From positions 1 through 64,000 of the forward strand of contig JARLGP010000304.1 of NCBI GenBank assembly GCA_031292735.1: 64,000 nt of DNA, given 5' to 3'. Each line of letters starts with the position of its first letter. The first letter of the stretch is position 1. Source of the DNA: Holophaga sp. Its GTDB lineage: Bacteria > Acidobacteriota > Holophagae > Holophagales > Holophagaceae. Position numbers and translations under genes: made by a program. The notes under the pieces were generated by a model that made no database searches, was not told the origin of the DNA, and saw nothing but the letters and a program-made list of their open reading frames with translations. Positions 8,051-17,734 of the stretch are shown in pieces.

Positions 8051-9450
8051 GGCAGGTCCGAGCCAGTCTGATCCGCCCATTCGCACTTGCCCGGGTTCAT
8101 GATCAATTTCGGGTCGAAGGCCATCTTCATGCGGCGGCTGAGCTGAAGTTCGAAAGGAGCCTTCTCCAGGCGGAGGTAGTGCGCCTTCTCCAGACCGATG
8201 CCGTGTTCGCCGGAAAGGGTCCCCGAGAGGTTGAGGATGCTGCGGACCAGTTCCTCTTCCATCTCCGCGTAGGCTCTGGCCTGGCGAGGATCGTCGGGGT
8301 CGTAGAAGAACAGCGGGTGCAGGTTGCCGTCGCCGGCGTGGCCGATGACGACGGTCTTCAGGTCGCAGCGCTTGCCGATCTCCTGGACTTCCCGCACGGC
8401 CTGGGCGATGGAGGAGATGGGGACGCAGAAGTCGAGGGTGACCATGAATTTTGCTTGCCGGACCAGGGCCGCCGTCCCGGCTCGCCTGGCCTTCCAGAGC
8501 TTATCGCGCTCCTCGGAGTTCCCGGCGGACTGAACGGCCAGGGCGCCGCCCTTGGTGCACAGTTCGAGGATGGCTGCTGCCTGGGGCCCCACAAGGATCT
8601 CCGGGCCGTCCACCTCGATGAGCAGCGCGGCGCCAGCCCCTTTCGGGAAACCGAACCCGTACAGATTGTCCACGGCTTCGAGAAAGTTCTGGTCCATGAT
8701 CTCGAGCGTCGCGGGGATGATGGCGTTCCCCATGATCTGCGCCACGCTCTCCACCGCGGACGCCACATCCGGATAGAAGGCGAGCAAGGTGCGAACCGCC
8801 TCCGGCCTGGGAAGCAGCTTCACGGTGATTTCCGTGATCGCCCCGAGCATTCCCTCGCTTCCGCAGAGGAAGTGGGTGAAGTCGTAGCCCGTTACGTTCT
8901 TGAAGCTGCGCCCGCCGGTGGCGAGGATGTCGCCGGATGGGGCCGCCAGGGTCAAGCCGAGGAGGTAGTCCCTGGTCACGCCGTACTTGACCCCGCTTGG
9001 CCCGCCGGCGTTGGTGGCGACGTTCCCGCCGATCGTGCAGAATGCGTTGGAAGCGGGATCGGGCGGGTAGAAGAAGCCCTTCTTGGCCACGGCCATCTGG
9101 AAGTCATGGGTCACGACGCCCGGTTGCAACCGTGCCAGGCGGTCCAGGGAGGAAATCTCAAGGATTCGATTCATCCGGGCAAGGCCAAGCGCAATGCCGC
9201 CCTTGATGGGGACGGGACCGCCGGTAAGGGACGAACCGGCCCCTCTGGGTGACACCGGGATCCCGTCCTCGTTGGCCAGCTTGAGCACCTGGGCAACCTC
9301 TTCGGTCGTTTGCGGGAGCACGACGAGGTCGGGCTTCCCCCGGGCAAAGAGGTCATAGGAATAGCAGCGGAGATCCTCCGGCTGGCTGAGGCAGCCCTCC
9401 GCCCCGGTAATGGATCGGATTTCCCTGACCAGAGCGTCGCTGATCTTCAT
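8047..9450 (-). CDS. glcD: FAD-linked 2-hydroxyacid dehydrogenase (GlcD-like)
   Basis: 467 aa. It has the FAD_binding_4 (PCMH) core PRGAGSSLTGG at residues 68-78 and a FAD-oxidase C-terminal domain with the histidine motif GHAGDGNLHP and the ending SGEHGIG. This is the GlcD/D-lactate dehydrogenase family. It overlaps the aminotransferase stop by 4 bp (ATGA) and glcF by 4 bp, so the three are translated as a unit. Glycolate, D-lactate or another D-2-hydroxyacid could be oxidised to the 2-oxo acid. Confidence 0.88.
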   Translation of the reverse strand: MKISDALVREIRSITGAEGCLSQPEDLRCYSYDLFARGKPDLVVLPQTTEEVAQVLKLANEDGIPVSPRGAGSSLTGGPVPIKGGIALGLARMNRILEISSLDRLARLQPGVVTHDFQMAVAKKGFFYPPDPASNAFCTIGGNVATNAGGPSGVKYGVTRDYLLGLTLAAPSGDILATGGRSFKNVTGYDFTHFLCGSEGMLGAITEITVKLLPRPEAVRTLLAFYPDVASAVESVAQIMGNAIIPATLEIMDQNFLEAVDNLYGFGFPKGAGAALLIEVDGPEILVGPQAAAILELCTKGGALAVQSAGNSEERDKLWKARRAGTAALVRQAKFMVTLDFCVPISSIAQAVREVQEIGKRCDLKTVVIGHAGDGNLHPLFFYDPDDPRQARAYAEMEEELVRSILNLSGTLSGEHGIGLEKAHYLRLEKAPFELQLSRRMKMAFDPKLIMNPGKCEWADQTGSDLP

Positions 9451-10631
9451 GACGCCACCACCGTCTGTTCCGCGCGGCGGACCACGAAGCGCTCGATGCG
9501 CTGGAGGGCCTCGGCAAGCATGTCCTGATCGACGGTGCAGGCGAACCTTACGCAGTTCTTCCCGGCGAGACCGAAGGGGAAGCCCGGCACCACGCCCACC
9601 CGCTCTTCCTGAAGAAGGTCCAGGACGAACCGGTAGGGGTCGTCCGTCAACTGGGAGATGTCGGGGAACAGGTAAAACGAGCCTTCCGGCTTGTTCACCC
9701 GGAATCCCTTGATGCTGCTGAGGCCTTCATAGAGGAACCGGCTGCGTGAGGCGAATTGCCTCATCATGTCATCGACCACCGCCGGGTCCATGCGCAGGGC
9801 CGCCAGGGCTGCGCGCTGCGAAACCGACGGCGTGCATGAGGTGCAGTGGCTGACAACCCTGGTCATCGCCTCGAGGATCCAGGCTGGGCCATACGCATAC
9901 CCGATGCGCCAACCGGTCATGGCATAGCTTTTGGAAAAGGAGTTGATGACAACGGTTCGATCCGGCATTCCAGGCCGGGTGATGATCGATTCGTGGCGGC
10001 GACCGTCGAAAACCAGCCGGTCGTATACTTCGTCGCTCACCACCAGCAGGTCTCGATCCCTCACCAGGTCGGCGATGGCGTCCAGGGTTGCTGCGGGAAT
10101 GACCGCCCCCGTGGGGTTGTTGGGGGAATTGAGCAGGAGGACTTTGGTGCGCGGCGTAATGGCCGCCGCGATAGCTTCCGGACTGACCACGAACCGCTCC
10201 TCGAACCGGGTCGGGACGGGAACAAGGCGGCCTCCAACCAATTCAATATGCGGCCGATAGGATGGGAAGTAGGGATCAGGCACAAGCACTTCATCCCCTT
10301 CGTCAAGGACGGTCCGGAAGTAGGCGACGAGCGCTCCCATGCCGCCGAGGGTGACCACAAGGTTCTGCTCGGTGATGCCCAGATCATGTTGCGCGTTGAC
10401 GGATTGGACCAGGGCGCCAAGCAGTTCCTTGTCGCCTTGGGAGGGCGTGTAGTGGGTGGCCCCGCCCAGGGCGTCCCGCAAGGCTTCCTGGCAGATCTGG
10501 CCAGGGGTGTGGAAGTCCGGTTCGCCGATCCCGAGCATGATGACGTTGTCCAGATCGGCCGCCCTCAAGGATATTTCACGGATGACCGAGGCACGAAGGT
10601 TTTGTACAACCCTGGCGATTTGATGGTTCAT
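9447..10631 (-). CDS. Fold-type I aspartate/alanine-like aminotransferase
   Basis: 394 aa class I/II aminotransferase. The PLP lysine is K234 in SFSKSYAMTGWRIG; NNPTG (residues 171-175) and the C-terminal arginine region (NCVRFACT) are present. It is the first gene of the operon with glcD and glcF, coupled by an ATGA overlap. Because the nearby ornithine pathway produces alanine, an alanine-pyruvate role is attractive; aspartate or aromatic amino acids cannot be excluded. Confidence 0.85.
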   Translation of the reverse strand: MNHQIARVVQNLRASVIREISLRAADLDNVIMLGIGEPDFHTPGQICQEALRDALGGATHYTPSQGDKELLGALVQSVNAQHDLGITEQNLVVTLGGMGALVAYFRTVLDEGDEVLVPDPYFPSYRPHIELVGGRLVPVPTRFEERFVVSPEAIAAAITPRTKVLLLNSPNNPTGAVIPAATLDAIADLVRDRDLLVVSDEVYDRLVFDGRRHESIITRPGMPDRTVVINSFSKSYAMTGWRIGYAYGPAWILEAMTRVVSHCTSCTPSVSQRAALAALRMDPAVVDDMMRQFASRSRFLYEGLSSIKGFRVNKPEGSFYLFPDISQLTDDPYRFVLDLLQEERVGVVPGFPFGLAGKNCVRFACTVDQDMLAEALQRIERFVVRRAEQTVVAS

Positions 10632-11014
10632 GGATTTTGCTCCCCGTTAGGCTCAGGACTGGATGCGGACGTCTTCCTTGTCGCTTGGCATGCAGAGCGA
10701 TAGCGCTGCGACCCGGTACGGCCCACCGCTGCGCGAGCGCATGCAGTTTGGGCCACTGGAGGCAGGAAACGTGATGGATGGGAAAAGCTACCGCGGCGGC
10801 ACAGACCGTCGATCAGCGACGGCTGGACCATGCGGCAGCGATGAGCGGTGGAGGCCTACGAAAGTCCGTAGGACTCCTTTGAGTTCAGCGCCCGCGGTAA
10901 TGGGGCAATGGCGCTGGACGAAGATTTTGTGGATTGACAGTTCCCAATTTAGGTTCGCTGCACAAATACTTCCAATACCTTTTTTTTTGACTCATCATAC
11001 CCAGAAGGTATTAT
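10632..11014. other. Intergenic region between divergent aminotransferase operon and LysR gene
   Basis: 383 bp with no credible gene. It must hold promoters for both directions. A TTGACA at 10934-10939 could serve the rightward gene but lacks a convincing -10. AGAAGG at 11003-11008 is the ribosome site of the LysR gene. No clear long palindrome was seen. Confidence 0.5.
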
Positions 11015-11953
11015 ATGGAACTTCGCCACATCCACTATTTCCTCGCCGTCGCGGAAGAGCAGGGGATCTGTTCCGCAGCAAAGCGCTTGCATATCTCCCA
11101 GCCCCCCTTGACCCGGCAGATCCACCAGCTGGAGGAGGACCTGGGGGTACAGCTGCTGCGGCGGGCCGGGAAGGGAGTGGAGATCACTCCCGCTGGCAAG
11201 GTCTTCCAGGAAGGTGCTACGGAGATCCTGGCCCTGGTGCGCCGGACGATTCAAAATACCCAGCAGTCCGCGCGGGGGGAGATCGGGCAGATCTCCATCG
11301 GATTTGTGGACACCATGACCTTCAGCAGGATGCCCCAGACCCTGATCCAGACCTTCCGGACCCAGTGCCCCAACGTCACGGTGGACCTGGTCTCGGGGTC
11401 AACCCTGCCTTTGCACGAGAGCATCGAGAAGCAGCAGATCTCCGTAGCCTTCGTCTACGAGCGGTACAACGATACCGGAGAGTTGTCTTATCTGCCCCTG
11501 ATGCGGGAGCCGGTGGTCATCGCCATGCCGAACACGCACCCCTTGGCCAGGAAGCCCCAGATCACCCTCCAGGACCTGAAGGACGAGCCATTCGTCTTCA
11601 TTCCGCGCAGGATCTCACCACGCTTTTTCGACAAGATGACCAGCACCTTCCGGGATGCCGGCCTGACCTTGAACCTCATCCAGGAATGTCCCACGGACGC
11701 CACCAGCATGTGCCTGGTGGACAGCGGAGTCGGACTCACCTTCGCCTATATCAGCACGAAGCACCACAAGCCCCAGGGGGTGGTACTGAAACCAGTCGTG
11801 GACATGAACGTGATGCGGACCATCCATCTGGCCTGGCGCACGGACAACATCGAGCCCAGCGTCAAGACGTTCGTGGCGGTCGCGAAGCATTACCTAAGGG
11901 GTGGAGGTGAGTCCCTCAAGCCCGAACGAAGATCCTTTCCACCCGCGAATTGA
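11015..11953 (+). CDS. LysR-family transcriptional regulator
   Basis: 312 aa. The N-terminal helix-turn-helix contains AAKRLHISQPPLTRQIHQLE and the effector domain begins near residue 90. It is divergent from the aminotransferase-glcD-glcF-MFS operon, which it likely regulates. Its 3' end overlaps the convergent alr gene by 38 bp, so read-through of either gene would produce antisense RNA to the other. AGAAGG lies 6 bp upstream of the start. Confidence 0.88.
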   Translation: MELRHIHYFLAVAEEQGICSAAKRLHISQPPLTRQIHQLEEDLGVQLLRRAGKGVEITPAGKVFQEGATEILALVRRTIQNTQQSARGEIGQISIGFVDTMTFSRMPQTLIQTFRTQCPNVTVDLVSGSTLPLHESIEKQQISVAFVYERYNDTGELSYLPLMREPVVIAMPNTHPLARKPQITLQDLKDEPFVFIPRRISPRFFDKMTSTFRDAGLTLNLIQECPTDATSMCLVDSGVGLTFAYISTKHHKPQGVVLKPVVDMNVMRTIHLAWRTDNIEPSVKTFVAVAKHYLRGGGESLKPERRSFPPAN

Positions 11954-13046
11954 TCTGGCAGGTGACTTCATAGGTGATTGTTCCCAGGGCCTTGGCCCAT
12001 TCCTCGACCGTGATTTCCAGAGCCCCGCTACGGCCGATCAGGATCACCTCGTCCCCCACGCGCACCTCGGTCTCTGGGCCAAGATCGATCATCGTCTGGT
12101 CCATGCATACCCTTCCCACCACAGGGTAGGAACGCCCGTTCACCAGCACCCGACCCCGGTTGGAGAACAGACGGTTGAAGCCGTCGGCATACCCGACCGA
12201 AAGGGTCCCGATCCAGGTGGCTTCCGGGGCAGTCCAACTGCGGCCATAGCCGATGGAGGTGCCTTTCGCCACCTCCTTGACGAAGGAGATCCGGGAGCGG
12301 AACGACATGCCGGGGTATAGCGGAATGCTCCTGGGTGTGCTCTCGTCGGGATAGTGCCCGTAGACCATGATGCCCGGCCGCACCATGGAGAGCCACCCCG
12401 CCTCGTGGCCGAGGACGCCTCCGGAATTGCAACAGTGCACCAGACCCAGCGTCCGCCCCAGGGTCGTTTCGATCCTGGCGAGGATCGCCTTGAAACGGGT
12501 GATCTGGTCGCCGGTATAGGCCGCCTGGGCCTGGTCATCGCTGGCTGGCAAGTGGGTAAAGAGTCCTTCCAGATCGAGGTCGGGGCAATCCTGTTCGATG
12601 AAATGGGCCATTTCGCCGGCCTGCTCGGGAGAGACTCCCACCCGTCCCATGCCGGTGTCCACCTTCAGATGCACCCGGCCCCGGATGCCCAAGGCGGCGC
12701 AGACGGCCTGGAGACTTGAGATATTGGCCTTTTCGCAGACGGCCAGGGTGACACCGTTGGTGACGGCGGCGGCCATCTCCTCAGAAAAGGCCGGGGAGAA
12801 CTTGAGGATGGGCAGGCGCACGCCAGCCTGGCGAAGGCTGATGGCTTCAGGCACCGTGGCCACGCCCAGCCAGTCGGCCAACTCAAGTTGCTGGGCCATG
12901 CGCGAGACCTCCACGGCGCCATGCCCGTAGGCATTGCCTTTGACCGCGATCAGCAGTTTGCGCGTCGGGCCGATGGCCTTGCGAATGCCCTCGAGGTTCC
13001 TGCGAATGTTTTCGAGATGAATCCGGATATGGGTTTGGTACAACAT
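11916..13046 (-). CDS. alr: Alanine racemase
   Basis: 376 aa, fold-type III PLP enzyme. The PLP lysine is K36 in VKGNAYGHG; the opposing tyrosine is in GTSIGYGRSW, and CMDQTMIDLG is conserved in the C-terminal barrel. It is the last gene of the ornithine operon, 14 bp after orr. The 2-amino-4-oxopentanoate thiolase of this pathway releases D-alanine, so conversion to L-alanine for transamination is the natural role. Peptidoglycan D-alanine supply is the alternative. Confidence 0.88.
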   Translation of the reverse strand: MLYQTHIRIHLENIRRNLEGIRKAIGPTRKLLIAVKGNAYGHGAVEVSRMAQQLELADWLGVATVPEAISLRQAGVRLPILKFSPAFSEEMAAAVTNGVTLAVCEKANISSLQAVCAALGIRGRVHLKVDTGMGRVGVSPEQAGEMAHFIEQDCPDLDLEGLFTHLPASDDQAQAAYTGDQITRFKAILARIETTLGRTLGLVHCCNSGGVLGHEAGWLSMVRPGIMVYGHYPDESTPRSIPLYPGMSFRSRISFVKEVAKGTSIGYGRSWTAPEATWIGTLSVGYADGFNRLFSNRGRVLVNGRSYPVVGRVCMDQTMIDLGPETEVRVGDEVILIGRSGALEITVEEWAKALGTITYEVTCQINSRVERIFVRA

Positions 13047-13060
13047 CGGGTCCTCCGAGA

Positions 13061-14140
13061 CTAGCCCCTGACGACCACCTTCTGGACGTAAGGGGAAGTC
13101 GATAGGGCAAGAAGAGCGCTGTAGTTGGGGCTAAAGGACAGTTCCACGCCCAGCCGCACCGGGCTGCGGGCGTCCTCCACATCCAGCACCAGATGGTCGC
13201 TGCTGCCGCCCAGGATGATGATGCCCGGATCCTCCGGCTCGATCCCGGTGACGGTGACGTCCTGGCGGCCCAGGTTGCAGATGGCCCGCAGGCGCACCCC
13301 CCGGTCCTCGAACACGTTGGTCTCGCCGAACGCGTCCTGGCCCCGCTCGCCGATGGGGATGGAGGGTTTGCGCCCCACCTCCACCACTTCCGCCACCAGC
13401 CGGAAGGTGTCCTGGCGGGTTCCGGCCCAGGCCGAGCGGTCCAGCACGTTGCGCCCCAGCAGGATCCCTTCGCCGATGCGGAACTGGTTGATTTCCTTGG
13501 GCATGTTTCCGGACGCCAGGAGCGGCAGGCTGGAGCTGTTGCCGCCGGACAGGGTGGCCAGTTCGAGCCCGGTGGCCCTGCGGCAGGCGTCGCGGGTCTG
13601 CACCAGCGCGTTCATGTTTTCCACCGAAGGGATCACCCCGCCGTAGCAGGCCAGGTTGCAGCCCAGGCCGGCCACCTCGATGCCCGGCATGCGGGCGGCG
13701 CCCTTGACCACTTCCAGCACCAGGTCGGGCCAGACCCCCTCGCGCAGGTCGCCCACGTCCACCATGACGATGACCTGGTGCGGCTTGTGCAGGAACTGGG
13801 CCGCCTCCGAAAGCAGGCCGATGGTTTCAAGGCTTGAATTCAGGGTGACATCGGCACAGCGCACCACGTCGGCGGCCCGGGACGGGGCCGGGATGCGCAG
13901 CAGCATGAGCGGCAGGGCCGGGCCGGTGTCGGCCATGGACATCATGTTGGTGATGCGGGAATCGGCGATCAGGTCGGCGCCACCGGCCTCCAGGGCGCGC
14001 ACCACCGCCGGGTGGGCGCAGGTGACCTTGGTGACACAGGCGACCCGGGCACCGTGCCGGTGGCAAAGCCCGATCACCGACTGGGCGTTCTCTTTGATGC
14101 GATCCGGATATATCTCGAGACGGGGGGTCCGGCAGTACAT
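13061..14140 (-). CDS. orr: Ornithine racemase (PLP, alanine-racemase N-terminal family)
   Basis: 359 aa from the ATG at 14140, preceded by AGGAGC. A longer in-frame extension upstream is antisense-frame read-through of glmL and is rejected. K38 in VACVTKVTCAHP is the expected PLP lysine; the sequence then follows the single-domain YhfX/Orr-like racemase pattern. It converts L- to D-ornithine, the substrate of OraSE. It lies 14 bp after glmL and 14 bp before alr. Confidence 0.9.
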   Translation of the reverse strand: MYCRTPRLEIYPDRIKENAQSVIGLCHRHGARVACVTKVTCAHPAVVRALEAGGADLIADSRITNMMSMADTGPALPLMLLRIPAPSRAADVVRCADVTLNSSLETIGLLSEAAQFLHKPHQVIVMVDVGDLREGVWPDLVLEVVKGAARMPGIEVAGLGCNLACYGGVIPSVENMNALVQTRDACRRATGLELATLSGGNSSSLPLLASGNMPKEINQFRIGEGILLGRNVLDRSAWAGTRQDTFRLVAEVVEVGRKPSIPIGERGQDAFGETNVFEDRGVRLRAICNLGRQDVTVTGIEPEDPGIIILGGSSDHLVLDVEDARSPVRLGVELSFSPNYSALLALSTSPYVQKVVVRG

Positions 14141-14154
14141 GGGTGCTCCTGGTG

Positions 14155-15495
14155 TCAGTCGGTTTCCGCAGCAGCCCAGCGGGCGAAGGTCCGCTTCACC
14201 TCCTCCGGGTAGGCCTGGGCGAGGGTGCCCAGGGCGGAGAACAGGTAGTCGCGGTCGATGAGGATCCGGGCGTCCGGGGGCGGCAGTAGATACTTGCCGG
14301 GACCGGTGCAGATGGCACGCAGGCATTCGGCCCCGCCCTCGATGCGGGTGAGGGCGCCGCCGGTGGCCACCACCCAGCGCACCGCGGTGAGGTCCTTGCC
14401 CTTGACGATCTGCTTGCGGCCGGTGGGGGTGTAGAGGTCGGACAGGGTTCCGGCGTGCCGTTTGGCGGCCACCTCCACCGCGCGGGCGCACAGCCACCGG
14501 GTGAGTTCCTGTTCCCGGACGGTGTGCGGAATCGCCTGCAGATCCGGCAGCTTGGCCTGCCATTCCGGGGTGCCGTACATGGCCATGACGTTGCGGGCGT
14601 TGACGTACACCCCCAGGTCGCCCTCCACCGTACGCTTGGCGCGGGGTTCGGGATCCACCAGCATGGCCGCGAACGGGCCGGCGCCGTCGGTGACCGAGTG
14701 CAGGTCGGTGGTGGCGCCGCCCACGTCGAACACCAGGCAGTCGCCCATGACCTCCGCGAACAGCTCGGCGCCGCGCAGCACGGCTCCGGGGGTGGGCAGG
14801 ATGGCCCGGGTGGTCAGGCCGGCGAACCGGGCCATGCCCGGGGCGTGGATGATGTGCCGGCTGAACACCTCGTGGATCAGCCGGCGCAGCGGCTCGATGT
14901 TCAGCACGTCCACATCCGGGAACACGTTCTCGGCCAGCATCAGCTCCAGCCCGGCCGCCTCGAACAGGCGCCGGACCGGCTTCTGCAGGGCCCGGTTGCC
15001 GGCGTACACCACGGGAATGGGCAGCTTCAGCTCGGCGATCCGCTCGGCGTTGCGCAGCACCACCCCCTTGTCGCCGAAGTCGACCCCTCCGGCCAGCAGG
15101 ATCATGTTGGGCGCGATGGCGCTCAGCTCCTCCAGGTCGTCGTCGTCCAGGGGGCCGGCGGTGACCTGCTTGACGATGGCGCCCGCGCCAAGCGAGGCTT
15201 CGTGGGCGGCGCGGGCGGTCATGCTGAGGGTCAGGCCGTGGACGGTCATGCGCAGCCCGCCGGCGGCGGAGCTGTTGACGAAGGTCTCCGGCCGGCCGAT
15301 GGGCGCGCCAAACCGGGATTCCAGGTCCGCCACCGCCTGGTCCACGCCGAGGCCCACGTCGCCCTGGGCCACGCTGGTCGGCGCGAACCCCTGGGCCACG
15401 TGGACGAAGCCCCCTTCCCCGCCGCGGACGAACCCGTTCAGCTTGGTGATGGTGCTCCCCACCTCGATGGTGAGGATCTCGATGGCGCCGGCCAT
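14155..15495 (-). CDS. GlmL/MutL-like accessory ATPase for the B12-dependent aminomutase
   Basis: 446 aa from the ATG at 15495, with AGGAGG upstream. It begins with an ASKHA-type nucleotide motif (ILTIEVGSTITKLNGF) and has DVGGATTDLHSV mid-protein, as in the GlmL/MutL family found beside glutamate mutase and ornithine aminomutase genes. These proteins are thought to reactivate or chaperone the cobalamin enzyme. It lies between oraE and orr with an 11-bp gap to oraE. Confidence 0.88.
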   Translation of the reverse strand: MAGAIEILTIEVGSTITKLNGFVRGGEGGFVHVAQGFAPTSVAQGDVGLGVDQAVADLESRFGAPIGRPETFVNSSAAGGLRMTVHGLTLSMTARAAHEASLGAGAIVKQVTAGPLDDDDLEELSAIAPNMILLAGGVDFGDKGVVLRNAERIAELKLPIPVVYAGNRALQKPVRRLFEAAGLELMLAENVFPDVDVLNIEPLRRLIHEVFSRHIIHAPGMARFAGLTTRAILPTPGAVLRGAELFAEVMGDCLVFDVGGATTDLHSVTDGAGPFAAMLVDPEPRAKRTVEGDLGVYVNARNVMAMYGTPEWQAKLPDLQAIPHTVREQELTRWLCARAVEVAAKRHAGTLSDLYTPTGRKQIVKGKDLTAVRWVVATGGALTRIEGGAECLRAICTGPGKYLLPPPDARILIDRDYLFSALGTLAQAYPEEVKRTFARWAAAETD

Positions 15496-15506
15496 GGCGG
15501 AACCTC

Positions 15507-17714
15507 CTAGATGACGCCCCTTGCCTTGAGCGTCTTGACCAGGGCGTCCACCACGTGGATGCCCTTGGTGCCCCGGCCGAAGGTGGCGTCCAGGCCGGTC
15601 TCCTTGGCCATGTCGCGGTTCACCTGGGTGCCGCCGGCGATCAGCACCAGCTTGTCGCGCAGGCCCCGCTCCTGGCACAGGGCGGCCAGCTTCTTCATCT
15701 GGGTGCGGTGGATGTCGTTGTGGCTGATGACGGTGGAGATCAGGATGGCCTGGGCGCCGGTCTCCACCGCGGCGTCCACCAGCTTGCCCACCGGCACCGA
15801 GGTGCCAAGGTAGTGGTACTTCACGCCGTACTTCTCGATGCCGCCGTGCTTGATGTCCAGGATCTCGCGCATGCCGACGCTGTGCTCGTCCTCGCCCACG
15901 GTGCCGGCCACCACGGTCAGCCCCACCCGCTTCACCGCCGCGCGCAGCTCCTCCTCGGGCAGGATGACCTCCTTCACCGGGACCTTCAGGGTGCTCTTCT
16001 CGATGTCGAAGGCCACCTTGCCCTTCACCTCCACGAAGCAGCCCTCGGCCGGGTGCAGCACCATGGTGTTGATCACTTCGGGGTCGGCCAGGCCCATCCT
16101 GCGGGCCATCTCCAGGGCGTAGGCCGGGGCGATGTCCTCGTTCTGGGCCACGAACAGCTGGATCAGCACGGTGCCGTCGCCGGCCCATTCCACCTCGGGC
16201 CGGATCATGCCGCCCTTGCGGTAGGGATAGCTCTGCTCCAGGCGTTTGTTGCAGTTGTCCTCGGGGTCCAGTTCGTCGATGAAGACGATCTTTTCCGGCT
16301 TGCACAGGGTGCAGCCGCCGATGGGGTCGCAGGGCCTGGCGAGCCCGGCGGGCACCTGGTTGTGGCCGAAGTGGCTGCACACCGGCGCGTAGTAGTCCGG
16401 GTCGCGGGGGATGATGGTGTCGGCGCCCACCCCGCCCTTGCCGTCCCGGGCGATGCCGTCGCCGTTGCGCTCGGGGTACTTGCCGGAGTCCACGAAGAAG
16501 CCCTTTTCCACCGCGGCGAAATAGCCGCCGGTCTCGATCACTTCCTCCAGGAAGGCCACCGCGCGCTCCTTGAGGTCGCGCACCATCCCGCCCAGGGGAC
16601 CGTCCAGGTTCAGGGTCACCAGCTCCTTGATGCCGTCCAGGGCCGCCCAGGTCTGCTTCACGGTCTGCACGCCGCGGATGGTGTTGTTGTGCCAGGGCAC
16701 GTTGCGCCCCTCGTCCGGGGTGATGGTGGACTGGATGTCGGCCCGGGTGAGCATGGAGATGAGGGTGTCCACGGTGTGGGTGCGGATGGCCTCCTCGATG
16801 TCCGCCTCGATGTAGCGGGTGTTCTGCTGGGCGCGCATCTTGTACTCGCTGAACAGGTCGCGCAGGGCCACCGCATACGGCAGGTCGTACCACAGCTTGG
16901 GCGCCGGCGGCGAGTCGGGCGGCACGGTGGACAGGCCGATCAGGCTCTTCTCCATGCCCGAAGCCACCGAGAAGGCGCAGTTGAGACCGTGCTGCACCAT
17001 CAGCTCGGGCATCACCATCCAGCCGGCCTTCGCGGTGGCGTTGGCGTTGTGCGCGCCGTCGATCTGGAAGATCCCGGCCCCGGCCATCACCCGCTTGGCC
17101 TCGGCGGCGTCCACGAACGAGCGGTACATGTTCACGTTGCGGTAGAGCACGTTGTACTGGGGATCCTGGTGGGCCCCGTTGATGCCCTCCTCGGCGAACA
17201 GCACGGCCACTTCCGGGCCGGCCACGCCGGAGACGTAGGAGTGGAAGTTGATGGGGCGGCCCACCTCCTGCTCGATCAGGTCGCAGGCCTTGCGGCTGGC
17301 GCGGATCTGCTTGCGGGTGATGGGCACCCCGCCGATGCCCTCCGGGGTGCCTTCCACCAGGCCGTCGATGTGGCTCTGGCCGGTGGTGCGGATCACCATG
17401 ATGTGGTCGGCGCCGTGCCAGGCGGCCATGCGCATGCGCCGCAGGTCGTCCTCGAAGCGCCCGGAGGCGATCTCGGCGGTGACCACGCAGGAGGGCTGCG
17501 GATCGATGTGATCGAAGTACTTGGACGCGGGCAGCCCGATGGACTGTTTCAAGGGCTTGGACATGTCCCGGAAGTGGAAGGGGCCCATGTCGACGCCTTC
17601 CTTGGGCACCTCGCGCCAGGTCCACCCCTTGCGCTTCGGGTGGTAGTGCTCCAGGTCTTCCAGGATGAATTCAACGTCTAGCTTCTGGTTGGGTTGAAGG
17701 GGAGGAATGGTCAT
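15507..17714 (-). CDS. oraE: D-ornithine 4,5-aminomutase, large (E) subunit
   Basis: 735 aa, the usual OraE length. The N-terminal two-thirds form the PLP-binding TIM barrel. The C-terminal Rossmann domain carries the base-off cobalamin motif DEHSVG (DxHxxG) near residue 608 in GTVGEDEHSVGMREIL. It uses adenosylcobalamin and PLP to move the 5-amino group of D-ornithine to C4, giving 2,4-diaminopentanoate. The start MTIPPLQPNQKLDVEF matches known OraE N-termini. It pairs with OraS encoded 20 bp upstream. Confidence 0.95.
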   Translation of the reverse strand: MTIPPLQPNQKLDVEFILEDLEHYHPKRKGWTWREVPKEGVDMGPFHFRDMSKPLKQSIGLPASKYFDHIDPQPSCVVTAEIASGRFEDDLRRMRMAAWHGADHIMVIRTTGQSHIDGLVEGTPEGIGGVPITRKQIRASRKACDLIEQEVGRPINFHSYVSGVAGPEVAVLFAEEGINGAHQDPQYNVLYRNVNMYRSFVDAAEAKRVMAGAGIFQIDGAHNANATAKAGWMVMPELMVQHGLNCAFSVASGMEKSLIGLSTVPPDSPPAPKLWYDLPYAVALRDLFSEYKMRAQQNTRYIEADIEEAIRTHTVDTLISMLTRADIQSTITPDEGRNVPWHNNTIRGVQTVKQTWAALDGIKELVTLNLDGPLGGMVRDLKERAVAFLEEVIETGGYFAAVEKGFFVDSGKYPERNGDGIARDGKGGVGADTIIPRDPDYYAPVCSHFGHNQVPAGLARPCDPIGGCTLCKPEKIVFIDELDPEDNCNKRLEQSYPYRKGGMIRPEVEWAGDGTVLIQLFVAQNEDIAPAYALEMARRMGLADPEVINTMVLHPAEGCFVEVKGKVAFDIEKSTLKVPVKEVILPEEELRAAVKRVGLTVVAGTVGEDEHSVGMREILDIKHGGIEKYGVKYHYLGTSVPVGKLVDAAVETGAQAILISTVISHNDIHRTQMKKLAALCQERGLRDKLVLIAGGTQVNRDMAKETGLDATFGRGTKGIHVVDALVKTLKARGVI

Positions 17715-17734
17715 GGTTGCATCTCGCTGCGGAA

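Noticed and set aside
10987..11014. A TTGACT-N16-TATTAT promoter-like pair before the second LysR gene
   Set aside because: The -10 element touches the ATG, so transcription would start inside the gene; AGAAGG in the spacer is better read as the ribosome site.
14155..17625. A 1156-codon minus-strand open frame joining oraE and glmL
   Set aside because: The upstream part is an out-of-frame shadow of oraE; the real glmL starts at 15495 after AGGAGG.
15555..17681. A 708-codon plus-strand open frame
   Set aside because: It is antisense to oraE, rich in His, Gly and Val from reversed GC-rich codons, with no domain or ribosome site.
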